A stretch of 64,000 bases of DNA from an uncultured Acidobacteriota bacterium (GCA_937867335.1 CALMKX010000238.1:1-64000), one strand, 5' to 3'; shown: positions 1 through 8,215, counted from the stretch's first letter. Translations and numbers: made by a program. Notes: generated by a model from the sequence alone, not told the origin.

Positions 1-202
1 CATCGTGCAGCTCGATGTCGACGCCGAGGTCGTAGGAGTTCAGGCGCAGCTGGTAGTCGGGGCGCAGGCCACCGTCGGGGTCGACCCGCATGGTCACGGT
101 GGCGACGGCGCCGTCGATGTCCACCGACCAGTGGCGCCAGGAGGACGGCTCCCGATCGAAGCTGATCGGGCCGGGCGGTACGACGGTGTGCGACGTGCTC
201 AC
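1..202 (-). CDS. boxC: Benzoyl-CoA-dihydrodiol lyase BoxC (5' part only)
   Basis: Only the first 67 codons are present; the gene continues past the left edge. The frame opens with GTG at 202, with an AAAGGGG ribosome-binding sequence about 10 nt upstream. The translation contains SFDREPSSWRHW and LRPDYQLRLNSYDLGVDIE, which match the N-terminus of BoxC, a crotonase-superfamily enzyme. By family knowledge BoxC cleaves 2,3-epoxybenzoyl-CoA hydrolytically to a ring-opened semialdehyde plus formate in the aerobic box pathway of benzoate degradation. It acts in the cytoplasm. Other box genes (boxA, boxB) would be expected just outside the window. The catalytic part is not visible, so the assignment rests on the N-terminal signature alone. 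Confidence 0.8.
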   Translation of the reverse strand, partial: MSTSHTVVPPGPISFDREPSSWRHWSVDIDGAVATVTMRVDPDGGLRPDYQLRLNSYDLGVDIELHD

Positions 203-361
203 GAGCGTTGGACCCCTTTGCCGGCGGGTGCAGCGACCCCTGGCCGGGACCACCCCCGAGACACCCGTCGGAAGTGACCTTCATTCTACAACGACCTATG
301 CATGCGTCAAGAGAATGTGGAACGTTGATCGCGGTGGGGTGGCCTGGCAAGCTTCCGCTCC

Positions 362-721
362 GTGATCGCCGAGCGGATCGGTTGGACCCGTTCGATCCGG
401 GTGCTCTCGGGTCGGGTGGTGAACGAGTCTGGAGAACCTCTCCCTGGCGCCACGGTTCACATCGCCGGTACCAGCCTGGTCCGCATCACCGACGAAGAGG
501 GCAAGTTCCGCTGGGACATCGCCCGGTCGAACTCTCCCCGCGGCGACCTGATTCTGGAAGCCCGCCTCTCGGGATTCGAACAGACCTCGACCGTCGTGAC
601 CGAGGGCGACGAGCAACCTAGGCAATTGGTTCTGTTGGTGGATCTGGGAGCTCTCCCGGTGACCGGCGGAGCCATCGTGGTGGGTGTGGACTCCAGCGAG
701 AGACCCCCGGGGAGGCGCTAG
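362..721 (+). CDS. Small carboxypeptidase-regulatory-like domain protein
   Basis: This 119-residue protein is almost entirely one beta-sandwich of the carboxypeptidase D regulatory-like type. The diagnostic stretch is VLSGRVVNESGEPLPGATV (residues about 15-33), followed by ITDEEGKFRWDI, the usual 'G.V.D..G.P..GA.V....T...G.F' pattern. I see no signal peptide or membrane segment, which is unusual because these domains are normally extracytoplasmic. The start is GTG at 362; no other in-frame start lies close upstream. It is divergent from boxC and has no obvious partner downstream. Function unknown; it may be a binding or scaffolding domain. Confidence 0.65.
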   Translation: MIAERIGWTRSIRVLSGRVVNESGEPLPGATVHIAGTSLVRITDEEGKFRWDIARSNSPRGDLILEARLSGFEQTSTVVTEGDEQPRQLVLLVDLGALPVTGGAIVVGVDSSERPPGRR

Positions 722-1060
722 GCGGGCAGGAGGGGGGCTCCAGGGCCGGGGAGCGACCCTGGAGCCGGGGGAAGGGGGATCCTGCAGACACCCTCGATTG
801 GGGCTCGAACCGGCTCCGTCGTTACCACCTCTTTGTGGCTCGAGGCTGTGGGCGGCATCCCTTTGCCGGAGGAAGCTGCCCCGGGGCTGCGGTCGTCCCT
901 CGTTATCGCGAGTGGCTGATATGGTCTTATACCATATTTGCCCCGGAGAGAGGAAGCGCTCCCTCTGCTCGCAACAGGGGCGCGGGAGTCCCCTCGCGAG
1001 GGACTCGCCCGGGCCGGCGGTAGGCCAGCCGGACCCGGGTTGGAGCAACGGTGCGCGGAA
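722..1060. other. Non-coding gap of about 340 nt
   Basis: No convincing gene is seen on either strand: the open frames here have no family resemblance and no clear ribosome-binding site. The stretch holds one AT-rich perfect inverted repeat (919-937) in otherwise GC-rich DNA. It separates a rightward gene from a leftward one, so it should carry the 3' ends of both transcripts. Confidence 0.5.
919..937. repeat. AT-rich perfect inverted repeat
   Basis: The arms ATATGGT and ACCATAT (7 bp each) are separated by CTTAT. The repeat sits between convergent genes and has no T-run, so it does not look like a standard intrinsic terminator. Its low GC content stands out from its surroundings. It could be a protein-binding site or part of an unannotated small transcript; there is no direct evidence for either. 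Confidence 0.4.
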
Positions 1061-1792
1061 TCAGTTCTTGGGAGCGGGCGGCGGGGCGGGGGCTTCGGTC
1101 TTGTTCTCGGCGATCGAGATCAGCTCGACTTCGAACACCAGGGCCGCGCCCGGCGGGATGGTGCCGCCCGCGCCGCGGTCGCCGTAGGCGATCGCCGCAG
1201 GGCAGACCAGGCGGGCCTTGCCTCCCACCTTCATCTTCTGCACGCCTTCGGTCCAGCACTTGATCACACCATCGAGCCGGAAGCTCGCCGGCTCGCCGCG
1301 GTCGTAGGAGCTGTCGAACACCGTTCCGTCGCGCAGCGTGCCCTTGTAGTTCACCGTCACCGAATCGGTCGCCTTCGGGCTCGCGCCGGTGCCGGGAGCA
1401 ACCTCGGTGTAGATCAGTCCGGAATCCGACTTGACGGCACCGGGCTTGGCGGCCTCTTTGGCCAGGAAGTCGGTCGAGGCCGTCTTCTCCTTCTCGGCGG
1501 CGACGGCGATCCGGGCCTGGGCGAATGCCTGGATCTTGGGGCCGTACTCTTCGAGCTTCACCTGGGCAGGGTGCTTGAGCACGCCGTCGACCAGGCCGGC
1601 AGAGAGGACTTTCACCTCATCCTCACTAAAGCTGAATTGGCCGAGGTTCTGGGCGATCGCGAGACCGATGGCGTAGATGGTCTTCGAGTCTTCGGTGGCC
1701 AAAGCGGGCGCCTGGGCCTCGGCGGGCAGATGCGACGCAGCCAGGCCCAGGGTGAGGCCGAGAAGGGTTGCGCAGCGAAGGAAACGGTTCAT
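1061..1792 (-). CDS. Secreted FKBP-type peptidyl-prolyl isomerase (FkpA/Mip-like)
   Basis: This 243-residue protein begins with a signal peptide (MNRFLRC, a hydrophobic stretch, then AEAQA as cleavage site). A helical region of about 90 residues follows, like the FkpA_N dimerisation domain. The C-terminal FKBP domain (about residues 125-228) contains VTVNYKGTLRDGTVFDSSYD, GVIKCWTEGVQKMKVGGKA and AYGDRGAGGTIPPGAALVFE, with the expected Tyr, Asp and Trp pocket residues. It should catalyse proline isomerisation and assist folding in the periplasm. ATG at 1792 has AAGGAG 8 nt upstream; longer in-frame starts exist but lack such a site. A short Pro/Ala-rich tail ends the protein. It lies 68 nt downstream of the M28 peptidase gene and could be cotranscribed with it. 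Confidence 0.92.
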   Translation of the reverse strand: MNRFLRCATLLGLTLGLAASHLPAEAQAPALATEDSKTIYAIGLAIAQNLGQFSFSEDEVKVLSAGLVDGVLKHPAQVKLEEYGPKIQAFAQARIAVAAEKEKTASTDFLAKEAAKPGAVKSDSGLIYTEVAPGTGASPKATDSVTVNYKGTLRDGTVFDSSYDRGEPASFRLDGVIKCWTEGVQKMKVGGKARLVCPAAIAYGDRGAGGTIPPGAALVFEVELISIAENKTEAPAPPPAPKN

Positions 1793-1860
1793 GGAATGGA
1801 CTCCTTGGTTGGAATGATGACGAGAGACCATAGCACAACGTCCCGGGCGAGCCGGGGCCG

Positions 1861-4203
1861 CTAGAGGCTGGCCCGGGCGGCCGGAGGCGGCTGGCTCTCG
1901 GCTGGTTCTCGGCGCCAATTTTCGGGGGCGAAATCGAAGCGAGAAAGGGCCAGGGTCGAGTCTCCGGCCCAGCCGAAGCCGGGCATCGTCGCCGGGGGTC
2001 TTGGCGGAATCGAAACCGCTGGCAGGCCGTTGCCCACCCGGACCACCTCCACTTTGAGGGGCACGGGCCGGGCGAGCTCGAGGTCCAGCGTGGCTCCAGT
2101 GCCAGGAGGATTCCAGTAGACCAGCCGTCGCGGTCCCGCGGGCCCACCCGGCGGCAACTCCACCCTCGCTCCGTCGGCGACGAGGGCCAGGAGCGCATCG
2201 CCGGCGTCGAGCTTGAGCAGCACGCGAGCTGGAGGACTGGGCCAGCCCAGTCGCAGGCGGGCGCCGCGGTCGGTCTTCTCGATGGCGAGGCTCGTCTTGC
2301 CCAGATCGACCGCCGGAGCCGGGGCCGAGAGGGCCTGAACCCTCCAGGGGAAGGCATCCGGAAGCGGCGCCTCTTGGGCTCCCGGCCCGAGCACGCTCTT
2401 GAGCCAGGCACCGGGGCGGCGGCTGGAGCTCCACCAGCGCGCGTCACCTGTGTTCTCGTCCACCGCATACCAGAGGCTCGCCGGCTCGCGGTTGATCGCC
2501 GAGAACCGGGAGAACGAATGCACGGCAAGGACCAGCACGAAGCCGGCCGCCACCAACCCGAGCGGCAGGCGGTAGGCGCGAGCGAGCGGCTTGCCACGGA
2601 CCACCAGGGGAGCGAGCAGGCCGACCAGCAACAGGAAAAGCACTGCGGCCAACACCGGAGCTGCGCCACTTCCCAGCGCAGACCCGAGAAGGAGCAGAGG
2701 AGGAACCCAAAGCAGAGCGGCCATGGCCCCGGTCGTTGCCAGAAGCAGTGGGTAAGTCCAACCCTGGGCTCCCGCGTCTTGAGAGCTCAGGCGCAGCCAG
2801 GCTGCCACCAGTCCGGGAATCAGAGGAAATACCAGAAGGTACCCGGCGCCAGGAGCGAGCCAGCTCACGAGCGCCCCGCTCACCAGCCAGACCAGGAGGC
2901 CGCCCAGGTAGATACCCTCGCGACGAACCTCGCCCGCCACCACCGAAAGCAGCGCCAGGGCCAACGCCGCCGAGAGGAAGGCGATCGCCACCAGGGACAC
3001 CGCCACACTCGAGAGGCCGGCCGGGAGCTCGAAGTTGTACGGTGAGCCGAAGATCCAGCCACCGAGCAGCTGAGCCGCTCCCGCCACCAGGGCCATCCCC
3101 AGTACCAGCCGGAGGACCCCAACCGCCAGGCTCCCGACCGTAATGCGGCCGAGTCGGAAGGCGCGCCCCAGAACCAGGCCGGTACCGACCGCAGCCAGCA
3201 GCCACAGCGGCAGAACCCAGGAAGTCGGGAACCGCGCGAGCCAAGAACCGGGCAAAGGGAAATAGACCGACTCGCCCGCCGGCCGGAGCTGACCGAGATC
3301 CGTCGTAGCCAGCGCCCGGGCCAGAGAAAGGGCATAGCTGCCATGGTGTTGGAGGCTCCGCAGATCGAGGCGAGAGAGGTCGTCCTGGGCGGAATGGTAG
3401 GCGCTGGTGTTGCCGATGTAGGCGAAGTTGAGCCCGGCGAGGCCGGCGCGCTTGAACACGGAAAAGTCCGTGTCGTTGGGCATGCGCTTGTAGACCTCGT
3501 AGGCGAAGGAGAAGGCCACTGGATGGGGAGCTCGGCGCGCCAACAGGGACACCAACGGGCCTGCGCCGGGGCTGGTCTCGAACATCACCACCGGGCCCTC
3601 GTTGCCCCGCGCCTCGAAGTTGAGCACTACGGCCACCCGCTTCATCCAGGGATGGCTGGCTGCGAAGGCTCGCGCGCCCAGCAGGCCGGCCTCCTCGCCG
3701 TCCGAGAGCAGGAACAGCACGTCGTTGACGGCTCGAGGCGAGGCGGCGAGCGCCCGGGCGGTCTCGAGCAGCGTCGCCACGCCCGCGCCGTCGTCGCTCG
3801 CTCCGGGCCCTGCTGGAACCGAGTCGTAGTGGGCCACCAGGAGCAGCGCCTTGTCCGAGTTCGCTGTTCCCGGCAGCCGAGCCAGCAGGTTGGTGACCCT
3901 CGCCACGCTGAGGGTGCCGGAGCGATCCGTCGCAACCGCTGTTGCCGGCTCCTCGCTCGCTTCGAGCCCCAGCCGCCGCAGCTGCCCGGCCAGCCACGCT
4001 CGGGCCTGCTCGTTCTCGGGCGAACCCAGCGGCCGGGGCGCCCGGGTGAGTTCGCGCAAGGTCTCGAGCGCCCGCTCCGCGGAGAACTCGGTGAGAGCCG
4101 CACTGGCCGGCACCACGGCCGGAGGCTGAACGCTCTGCCAGCCGAGCACCGCTGCCAGCAAGGTGACCACGAGGGCTAGAGCGGCGCGAGCGTTTGCGGG
4201 CAC
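1861..4203 (-). CDS. M28-family zinc metallopeptidase with multi-pass membrane domain
   Basis: The 780-residue protein starts with a hydrophobic anchor/signal (about residues 7-25). An M28 aminopeptidase domain follows with the metal-ligand motifs AHYDSVPAGP (His), GASDDGAG (Asp), DGEEAGLLGA (Glu), a further acidic region NFEARGN and YHSAQDD (His). The C-terminal half has about nine hydrophobic segments and then a soluble beta-rich tail. This matches the family of membrane M28 peptidases related to ER aminopeptidase/vacuolar membrane protease. It probably removes N-terminal residues from peptides on the periplasmic face. The GTG start at 4203 has a TGGAGG site 5-6 nt upstream. Confidence 0.9.
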   Translation of the reverse strand: MPANARAALALVVTLLAAVLGWQSVQPPAVVPASAALTEFSAERALETLRELTRAPRPLGSPENEQARAWLAGQLRRLGLEASEEPATAVATDRSGTLSVARVTNLLARLPGTANSDKALLLVAHYDSVPAGPGASDDGAGVATLLETARALAASPRAVNDVLFLLSDGEEAGLLGARAFAASHPWMKRVAVVLNFEARGNEGPVVMFETSPGAGPLVSLLARRAPHPVAFSFAYEVYKRMPNDTDFSVFKRAGLAGLNFAYIGNTSAYHSAQDDLSRLDLRSLQHHGSYALSLARALATTDLGQLRPAGESVYFPLPGSWLARFPTSWVLPLWLLAAVGTGLVLGRAFRLGRITVGSLAVGVLRLVLGMALVAGAAQLLGGWIFGSPYNFELPAGLSSVAVSLVAIAFLSAALALALLSVVAGEVRREGIYLGGLLVWLVSGALVSWLAPGAGYLLVFPLIPGLVAAWLRLSSQDAGAQGWTYPLLLATTGAMAALLWVPPLLLLGSALGSGAAPVLAAVLFLLLVGLLAPLVVRGKPLARAYRLPLGLVAAGFVLVLAVHSFSRFSAINREPASLWYAVDENTGDARWWSSSRRPGAWLKSVLGPGAQEAPLPDAFPWRVQALSAPAPAVDLGKTSLAIEKTDRGARLRLGWPSPPARVLLKLDAGDALLALVADGARVELPPGGPAGPRRLVYWNPPGTGATLDLELARPVPLKVEVVRVGNGLPAVSIPPRPPATMPGFGWAGDSTLALSRFDFAPENWRREPAESQPPPAARASL

Positions 4204-4321
4204 GGGAGCCTCCAGGCGAGGGGTGGACGTTTGCAGGAGGCGATTGTACCGCCCTCACCGCCGCAGAGCGCCGAGGGCGCGAGCTTCGGGCTCTGCGGTG
4301 GGAGCGGCCGAGGGAGAGGGC

Positions 4322-4555
4322 TCAGGGCCGCCCGCGCTGGGAGCCCGGGGCCCGTTCTGAGAGGCGCCGGGACCGCAGGTGGAGTTTCCAGGCCTTGAGC
4401 AGCAGATCCACCTGATGATCTTCGGCGAGTGCTCTTGCGTTCTCCTCGGCGCGGCGGTCGAGGGGGTGCCCCGAATTCCCCTCAGCCACCCAGGCTTGCT
4501 CCGTGAGCGGGCTCTCCGAATCGAACCTCGAACCGAGAAGCGGCTGGCGCGACAT
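4322..4555 (-). CDS. Small hypothetical protein downstream of a sigma-like gene
   Basis: A 77-residue hydrophilic protein that I cannot assign to a family. The case for it being real is its start: ATG at 4555 is preceded by AAAAGGAGG with 6 nt spacing, one of the strongest ribosome-binding sites in the window. The protein is rich in Arg, Glu and Ser; its C-terminal third is very basic (LRSRRLSERAPGSQRGRP) and there is no membrane segment. It lies 150 nt downstream of the sigma-like gene on the same strand. A 17-bp element shared with the promoter region of that gene lies 42 nt upstream of its start, which suggests common regulation. Confidence 0.6.
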   Translation of the reverse strand: MSRQPLLGSRFDSESPLTEQAWVAEGNSGHPLDRRAEENARALAEDHQVDLLLKAWKLHLRSRRLSERAPGSQRGRP

Positions 4556-4596
4556 GAATTCCTCCTTTTCTTGACCCTGAACAGGTAAGAGAGCTG

Positions 4597-4613
4597 TCTA
4601 CCAAAACAGGACA
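4597..4613 (-). promoter_or_regulatory. Shared element TGTCCTG-N5-GTAGA, copy 1
   Basis: On the minus strand this reads TGTCCTGTTTTGGTAGA, ending 42 nt before the start codon of the 77-residue gene. A second copy (TGTCCTGGAAGTGTAGA) lies 36 nt before the 44-codon gene at 5605, with 12 of 17 positions identical. Copy 1 is also flanked by CTGTC/GACAG arms. Two similar sequences at the same distance from two start codons suggest a promoter element or operator; the factor is unknown. Confidence 0.45.
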
Positions 4614-4705
4614 GTTGTTCCCCGAAGTGGACACGGAGCGTTATCGATCACTTTTCGAGCAAGTAGTTGAGCGCCGGTTCTTCAAGCCGAAGACCTCCTC
4701 GAAGC

Positions 4706-5467
4706 TCAGCTGGCTGCGACCGGGGTCGGGCGGCCCGCCCACTCGTTCTTCATCCGCAAGAGCTGCTCGAAGCCCGAAGAGCGCACCAGCTGGAGGGCCA
4801 TCTGGAGCGCGTTCGCCTCGGCCTCTCGGGCGGAGGCCAGCTCGAACTCGAGCAGCTTCTCCACCGCCTGGCGGAACCGCCGCCGAGCGCGATAGCAAGC
4901 CTTGGCGTAGGCCTCCGCCGAGGTGAAACCGAGCGGCGAAGGGCAGCGGAAGGCAAAGCCCTCCTCGCGCAGGTCGAGCAGCTCCACCAGAAGGTCGTGG
5001 TCCTTGTCGCGCAGCGTCGGCAGGGCTTCGGCGAACAACCGGAAGCAGGTGGCCAGCACATCCTCGGCCTGAGCCAGAGCCAGCAGCCGCTCCGCCTCGC
5101 CGTAGCTCGAGGGATGCGCCTCCGGGCCGCGCAGGCCGGCCGGGTGCAAGGCGGGGTCGAACGGCACCAGGCGCTGATGCTCGCGTACCAGGCGCTTCTT
5201 GTCGCGCTCGAGCAGGCGAAGAAGCGTCTCGGCCTTGATTTCGGCTGGAATGGCTGCGTCGAAGAAAAACGAGAAGTTCGGGTGCAGCGTGGCGGCCACG
5301 ATGTCCTCGCAGTCGTCGTGGCCAAGGCCCTGTCGATGCCAATTCTTGATGTACTGGAGGCACCAACGGAAGAGGCGATCGTAGGCGATCGGAACCGCAA
5401 GGCCGGGCAGGCTTCGGAACAGCTCGGTGAGCCTCTTTTGAGTCCGACGGCCAGTCGGGTCGTTCAC
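4706..5467 (-). CDS. Divergent sigma-70-family-like protein
   Basis: This 253-residue protein resembles ECF-type sigma factors only distantly. Residues about 27-62 (YDRLFRWCLQYI, then DDCEDIVAATLHP) look like region 2, where DAEDLVQE is usual. Residues about 140-205 (LPTLRDKDHDLLVELLDLRE, then ACYRARRRFRQAVEKLL) resemble region 4 with the 'RAR.R.R..L' ending. The middle and the C-terminus are unlike canonical ECF factors. The GTG at 5467 has AAGGGGG about 8 nt upstream, inside the end of the preceding 44-codon gene, so translation is probably coupled. Likely role: a specialised sigma or sigma-like regulator, possibly acting on the repeated 17-bp element next to it. The assignment to the superfamily is an inference. 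Confidence 0.6.
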   Translation of the reverse strand: MNDPTGRRTQKRLTELFRSLPGLAVPIAYDRLFRWCLQYIKNWHRQGLGHDDCEDIVAATLHPNFSFFFDAAIPAEIKAETLLRLLERDKKRLVREHQRLVPFDPALHPAGLRGPEAHPSSYGEAERLLALAQAEDVLATCFRLFAEALPTLRDKDHDLLVELLDLREEGFAFRCPSPLGFTSAEAYAKACYRARRRFRQAVEKLLEFELASAREAEANALQMALQLVRSSGFEQLLRMKNEWAGRPTPVAAS

Positions 5468-5470
5468 GTT

Positions 5471-5605
5471 CTATCCCCCTTTGGGGTCCAGTGGGAAGGT
5501 GGCGCGGCGGCGGTTCTCCGGGTGGAAGTCGACGCTATCTCGCGGCAGAGCGGTCGGCCCCTCGGGCCAATCGGGACGATCACCGAGAGGTTCTGCTGGC
5601 GTCAT
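5471..5605 (-). CDS. 44-codon leader gene coupled to the sigma-like gene
   Basis: ATG at 5605 follows AAAGGGGG with 5 nt spacing, a strong ribosome-binding site. The 44-residue product starts MTPAEPLGDRPDWPEG and ends TFPLDPKGG. Its TAG stop lies 3 nt before the GTG of the sigma-like gene, and its last codons (AAA GGG GGA) are the Shine-Dalgarno sequence of that gene. It is rich in Pro and charged residues, with no Cys pair and no membrane segment. It could be a leader peptide, a small anti-sigma partner, or simply a translational coupler. No family is recognised. Confidence 0.5.
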   Translation of the reverse strand: MTPAEPLGDRPDWPEGPTALPRDSVDFHPENRRRATFPLDPKGG

Positions 5606-5640
5606 GGGGTCCCCCTTTCGTACCGATTCACGGCTTTCCC

Positions 5641-5657
5641 TCTACACTTCCAGGACA
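5641..5657 (-). promoter_or_regulatory. Shared element TGTCCTG-N5-GTAGA, copy 2
   Basis: On the minus strand this reads TGTCCTGGAAGTGTAGA, 36 nt upstream of the ATG at 5605, and it is preceded by a run of six T residues. It matches copy 1 at 4597-4613 in the first seven and last five positions. Its position fits a promoter or operator for the leader/sigma-like pair. Confidence 0.45.
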
Positions 5658-5816
5658 AAAAACCTTTCGCTCGGACAGCTGCCCGCCGCGAGCCCGTCGA
5701 CTTCCTCGAACCCTTGGGCAAGGTGGATGCCAACCAGAGAAGAGCGCCTCCCAGCCAGGCGCTCCCGCGTTAGCATCGAGCGGCGCTCGGTCTCGTTCCG
5801 GGCTGCCCGACTCGCC

Positions 5817-8144
5817 ATGGCGCTCCCGCTCCGCGGTTTCATCCTGCAGCCGACCTACCGCATCGAGCGGGGGCGCACCGTGGTGCACCTCTACGGCAAG
5901 CTCGAGAGCGGTGAGCCTTTCCTGGTGCGGGACCACCGGGAGAAGCCTCATTTCTATGTAGCAGCCCGCCACACCGAGCGGGCTCGAGAGCTGGGGGCGA
6001 CGCCGCTTGCGCCCACCGCGCTGCGCTCCCTCGCCGGCGAGCCCGTGGTGCGGATCGAAGTGCCCACGCCGCCCGATACTCCACCGCTCCGGGATCGACT
6101 GTTCGCAGCCGGCATCCCCTGCCTCGAGGCGGACGTTCGCTTCGCCATGCGCTACCTGATGGACCGCGGCATCCAGGGCTCGCTCGCGATCCGTGGCGAA
6201 GGCAAGCAGCTGCCCGGCGTGGGTTGGGTGTTCGAGGACCCGGAGCTTGCGCCCGCCGACTACGCGCCGCGGCTGTCGGTGCTCTCCCTCGACATCGAGA
6301 CCGACCCTCAGGGGCGCCGACTGCTCTCGGTGGCCTTCCACGGCCCCGAGGTGCGAGAGGTGCTGATGATCGCCTCCCCCTCGGGCCAGGTGCCACCGGC
6401 AGCGACCCTCCTGCCCGGAGAGCGAGAGCTGCTGCGGGCTACCGTCCGCCGCATCGTGGAGCTCGACCCGGACGTCCTCACCGGCTGGAACGTGGTGGGC
6501 TTCGATCTCGCCGTGCTCGCCCGCCGGGCGGCGGATCTCCAGGTGCCGTTCGCCATCGGTCGAGGAGCGGGGACGCTGCGATTCCAGAGCGACCGCGGCC
6601 CGCGGGGTGGCCAGCGGGCGGTGCTCCCGGGCCGCATGGTGCTCGACGGCATCGACCTCCTGCGTGGCGCCTTCGTGCGCATGGAGGAGTTCTCGCTCGA
6701 CTTCGTGGCTCGCGAGGTGCTCGGTGAGGGCAAGCTGATTTCTGGCCACGACCGCGGCGAGGAGATCCTGCGGCTATGGCGAGAGGACCCGGCCCACCTC
6801 GCCGAATACAACCTGAAGGACGCGCGGCTGGTCTCCCAGATCCTCGAGCGGCTGCAGTTGGTAGAACTCGCCGTGGCCCGGAGCCTGCTCACCGGGCTAC
6901 CACTCGACCGCGTTTCCGGCTCGATCGCCGCCTTCGACTTCCTCTACCTCTCGCGGCTGGGCAAGCGCGGCTACGTGGCCCCCTCGGTGGCGGCCGAAGC
7001 CCCGGAGGACCTCTCGACCGCCGGGGGCCACGTGCTCGAGCCGCTCCCGGGGCTGTACCGGAACGCCCTGGTGTTCGACTTCAAGAGCCTGTACCCCAGC
7101 CTGATTCGCACTTTCGGGATCGATCCCCTCGGCCTGGTGCGCCGCGGCCAGACGGACCCGGATCCGGTCGTCGCGCCCAACGGCGCGGCCTTCCGCCGGG
7201 AGCCGGGGATCCTGCCGCAGCTGCTGGAGGAGCTCTTCCCTCGGCGGGAGGAGGCGCGGCGAGCCGGCGACAAGATCAAGAGCCAGGCGATCAAGATCCT
7301 GATGAACTCGTTCTACGGCGTGCTCGCCACACCGGCCTGCCGCTTCGCCGACCCGCTCCTGGGCAACGCCATCACCAGCTTCGGCAAGGAGGTGTTGCTG
7401 TGGTCCAAGCGACGCCTCGAGAGCTGGGGCTACCAGGTGCTCTACGGCGACACCGACAGCCTCTTCGTGGCTTCCGGCCAGGAAGACTCTCAAGCCGCAC
7501 AGGCCCTGGGCGAGGAGCTGGTGGAGCGGCTGAATCGAGAGCTGGCGACTTACATCGAGGGCAAGTGGCGGGTGCCCAGCAAACTCGAGCTCGAGTTCGA
7601 GCGGCTCTATCTGGCGCTCCACCTGCTCAGCGTTCGGCACGGCAGCGGCGGTGCTCGCAAGCGCTACGCCGGCTGGGTGGAAGAGGACGGCGAGCGCCAG
7701 GTGGTGTTCACCGGCCTCGAGTCCGTGCGACGGGACGCCACCGAGCTCGCCAAGAGGGTGCAGAAGGGGCTCTACGAGCGCCTCTTCACGGGCCAGCCGG
7801 TGGAGCCCTTCCTCCGCGAGACGGTGGCGGACTTGCGCGCCGGGCGGCTCGACGAACAGCTGGTTTACCGCAAGGCCCTCAGAAAGCCCGCGGAGGCCTA
7901 CACCGCCACTACTCCTCCCCACGTGGCCGCCGCCCGCAAGGCCGAGCACTCGCGCAAGCGCGGCCTGATCTCCTACGTGATGACCACCGCCGGCGCCGAG
8001 CCGGCCAGCGAACGCCATCACCCCTTCGACTACGACCACTACGTGGACAAGCAGATCCAGCCCGTGGCCGAACCCGTGCTCGCCCTGCTGGGCCTCGAGT
8101 TCCGCAAGGCCACCGGCGAGGACCGCCAGCTGGCGTTGTTCTGA
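5817..8144 (+). CDS. polB: DNA polymerase II (family B)
   Basis: The 775-residue protein has the length and order of E. coli Pol II (783 residues). The 3'-5' exonuclease motifs are LSLDIETDP (Exo I, about residues 156-164) and GWNVVGFDLAVL (Exo II). The polymerase motifs are DFKSLYPSLIRTFGIDP (motif A, about 421), KSQAIKILMNSFYGVLAT (motif B, about 486-503) and LYGDTDSLFV (motif C, Asp about 545). All catalytic acids are present, so it should be an active proofreading polymerase used in damage tolerance and replication restart. ATG at 5817 is chosen because family similarity (RGFILQPTYRIERG) begins right after it; the frame stays open about 110 codons upstream without homology. It is divergent from the sigma-like group. 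Confidence 0.95.
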   Translation: MALPLRGFILQPTYRIERGRTVVHLYGKLESGEPFLVRDHREKPHFYVAARHTERARELGATPLAPTALRSLAGEPVVRIEVPTPPDTPPLRDRLFAAGIPCLEADVRFAMRYLMDRGIQGSLAIRGEGKQLPGVGWVFEDPELAPADYAPRLSVLSLDIETDPQGRRLLSVAFHGPEVREVLMIASPSGQVPPAATLLPGERELLRATVRRIVELDPDVLTGWNVVGFDLAVLARRAADLQVPFAIGRGAGTLRFQSDRGPRGGQRAVLPGRMVLDGIDLLRGAFVRMEEFSLDFVAREVLGEGKLISGHDRGEEILRLWREDPAHLAEYNLKDARLVSQILERLQLVELAVARSLLTGLPLDRVSGSIAAFDFLYLSRLGKRGYVAPSVAAEAPEDLSTAGGHVLEPLPGLYRNALVFDFKSLYPSLIRTFGIDPLGLVRRGQTDPDPVVAPNGAAFRREPGILPQLLEELFPRREEARRAGDKIKSQAIKILMNSFYGVLATPACRFADPLLGNAITSFGKEVLLWSKRRLESWGYQVLYGDTDSLFVASGQEDSQAAQALGEELVERLNRELATYIEGKWRVPSKLELEFERLYLALHLLSVRHGSGGARKRYAGWVEEDGERQVVFTGLESVRRDATELAKRVQKGLYERLFTGQPVEPFLRETVADLRAGRLDEQLVYRKALRKPAEAYTATTPPHVAAARKAEHSRKRGLISYVMTTAGAEPASERHHPFDYDHYVDKQIQPVAEPVLALLGLEFRKATGEDRQLALF

Positions 8145-8174
8145 AAACCGCTCCAGCCCCCTCGTGGAACAACC

Positions 8175-8204
8175 TTGACAAACAGGACTGACGCGGTCCA
8201 GAAT
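8175..8204 (+). promoter_or_regulatory. Sigma-70 promoter for the apbE operon
   Basis: TTGACA at 8175-8180 is a perfect -35 hexamer. CAGAAT at 8199-8204 (4/6 to TATAAT) follows with an 18-nt spacer. Transcription would begin near 8211, just ahead of the palindrome at 8217-8231 and close to the candidate TTG start at 8216. Confidence 0.6.
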
Positions 8205-8215
8205 CTTGGACGCTG

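Noticed and set aside
4597-4613. Sigma-54 promoter at the repeated element
   Set aside because: The N5 spacing is reminiscent of sigma-54 sites, but the required GG and GC dinucleotides of TGGCAC-N5-TTGC are absent in both copies.
5481-5816. N-terminal extension of about 110 codons on DNA polymerase II
   Set aside because: The extension is Arg/Ser-rich without homology and overlaps the divergent control region and the 44-codon gene; the family N-terminus begins at ATG 5817.
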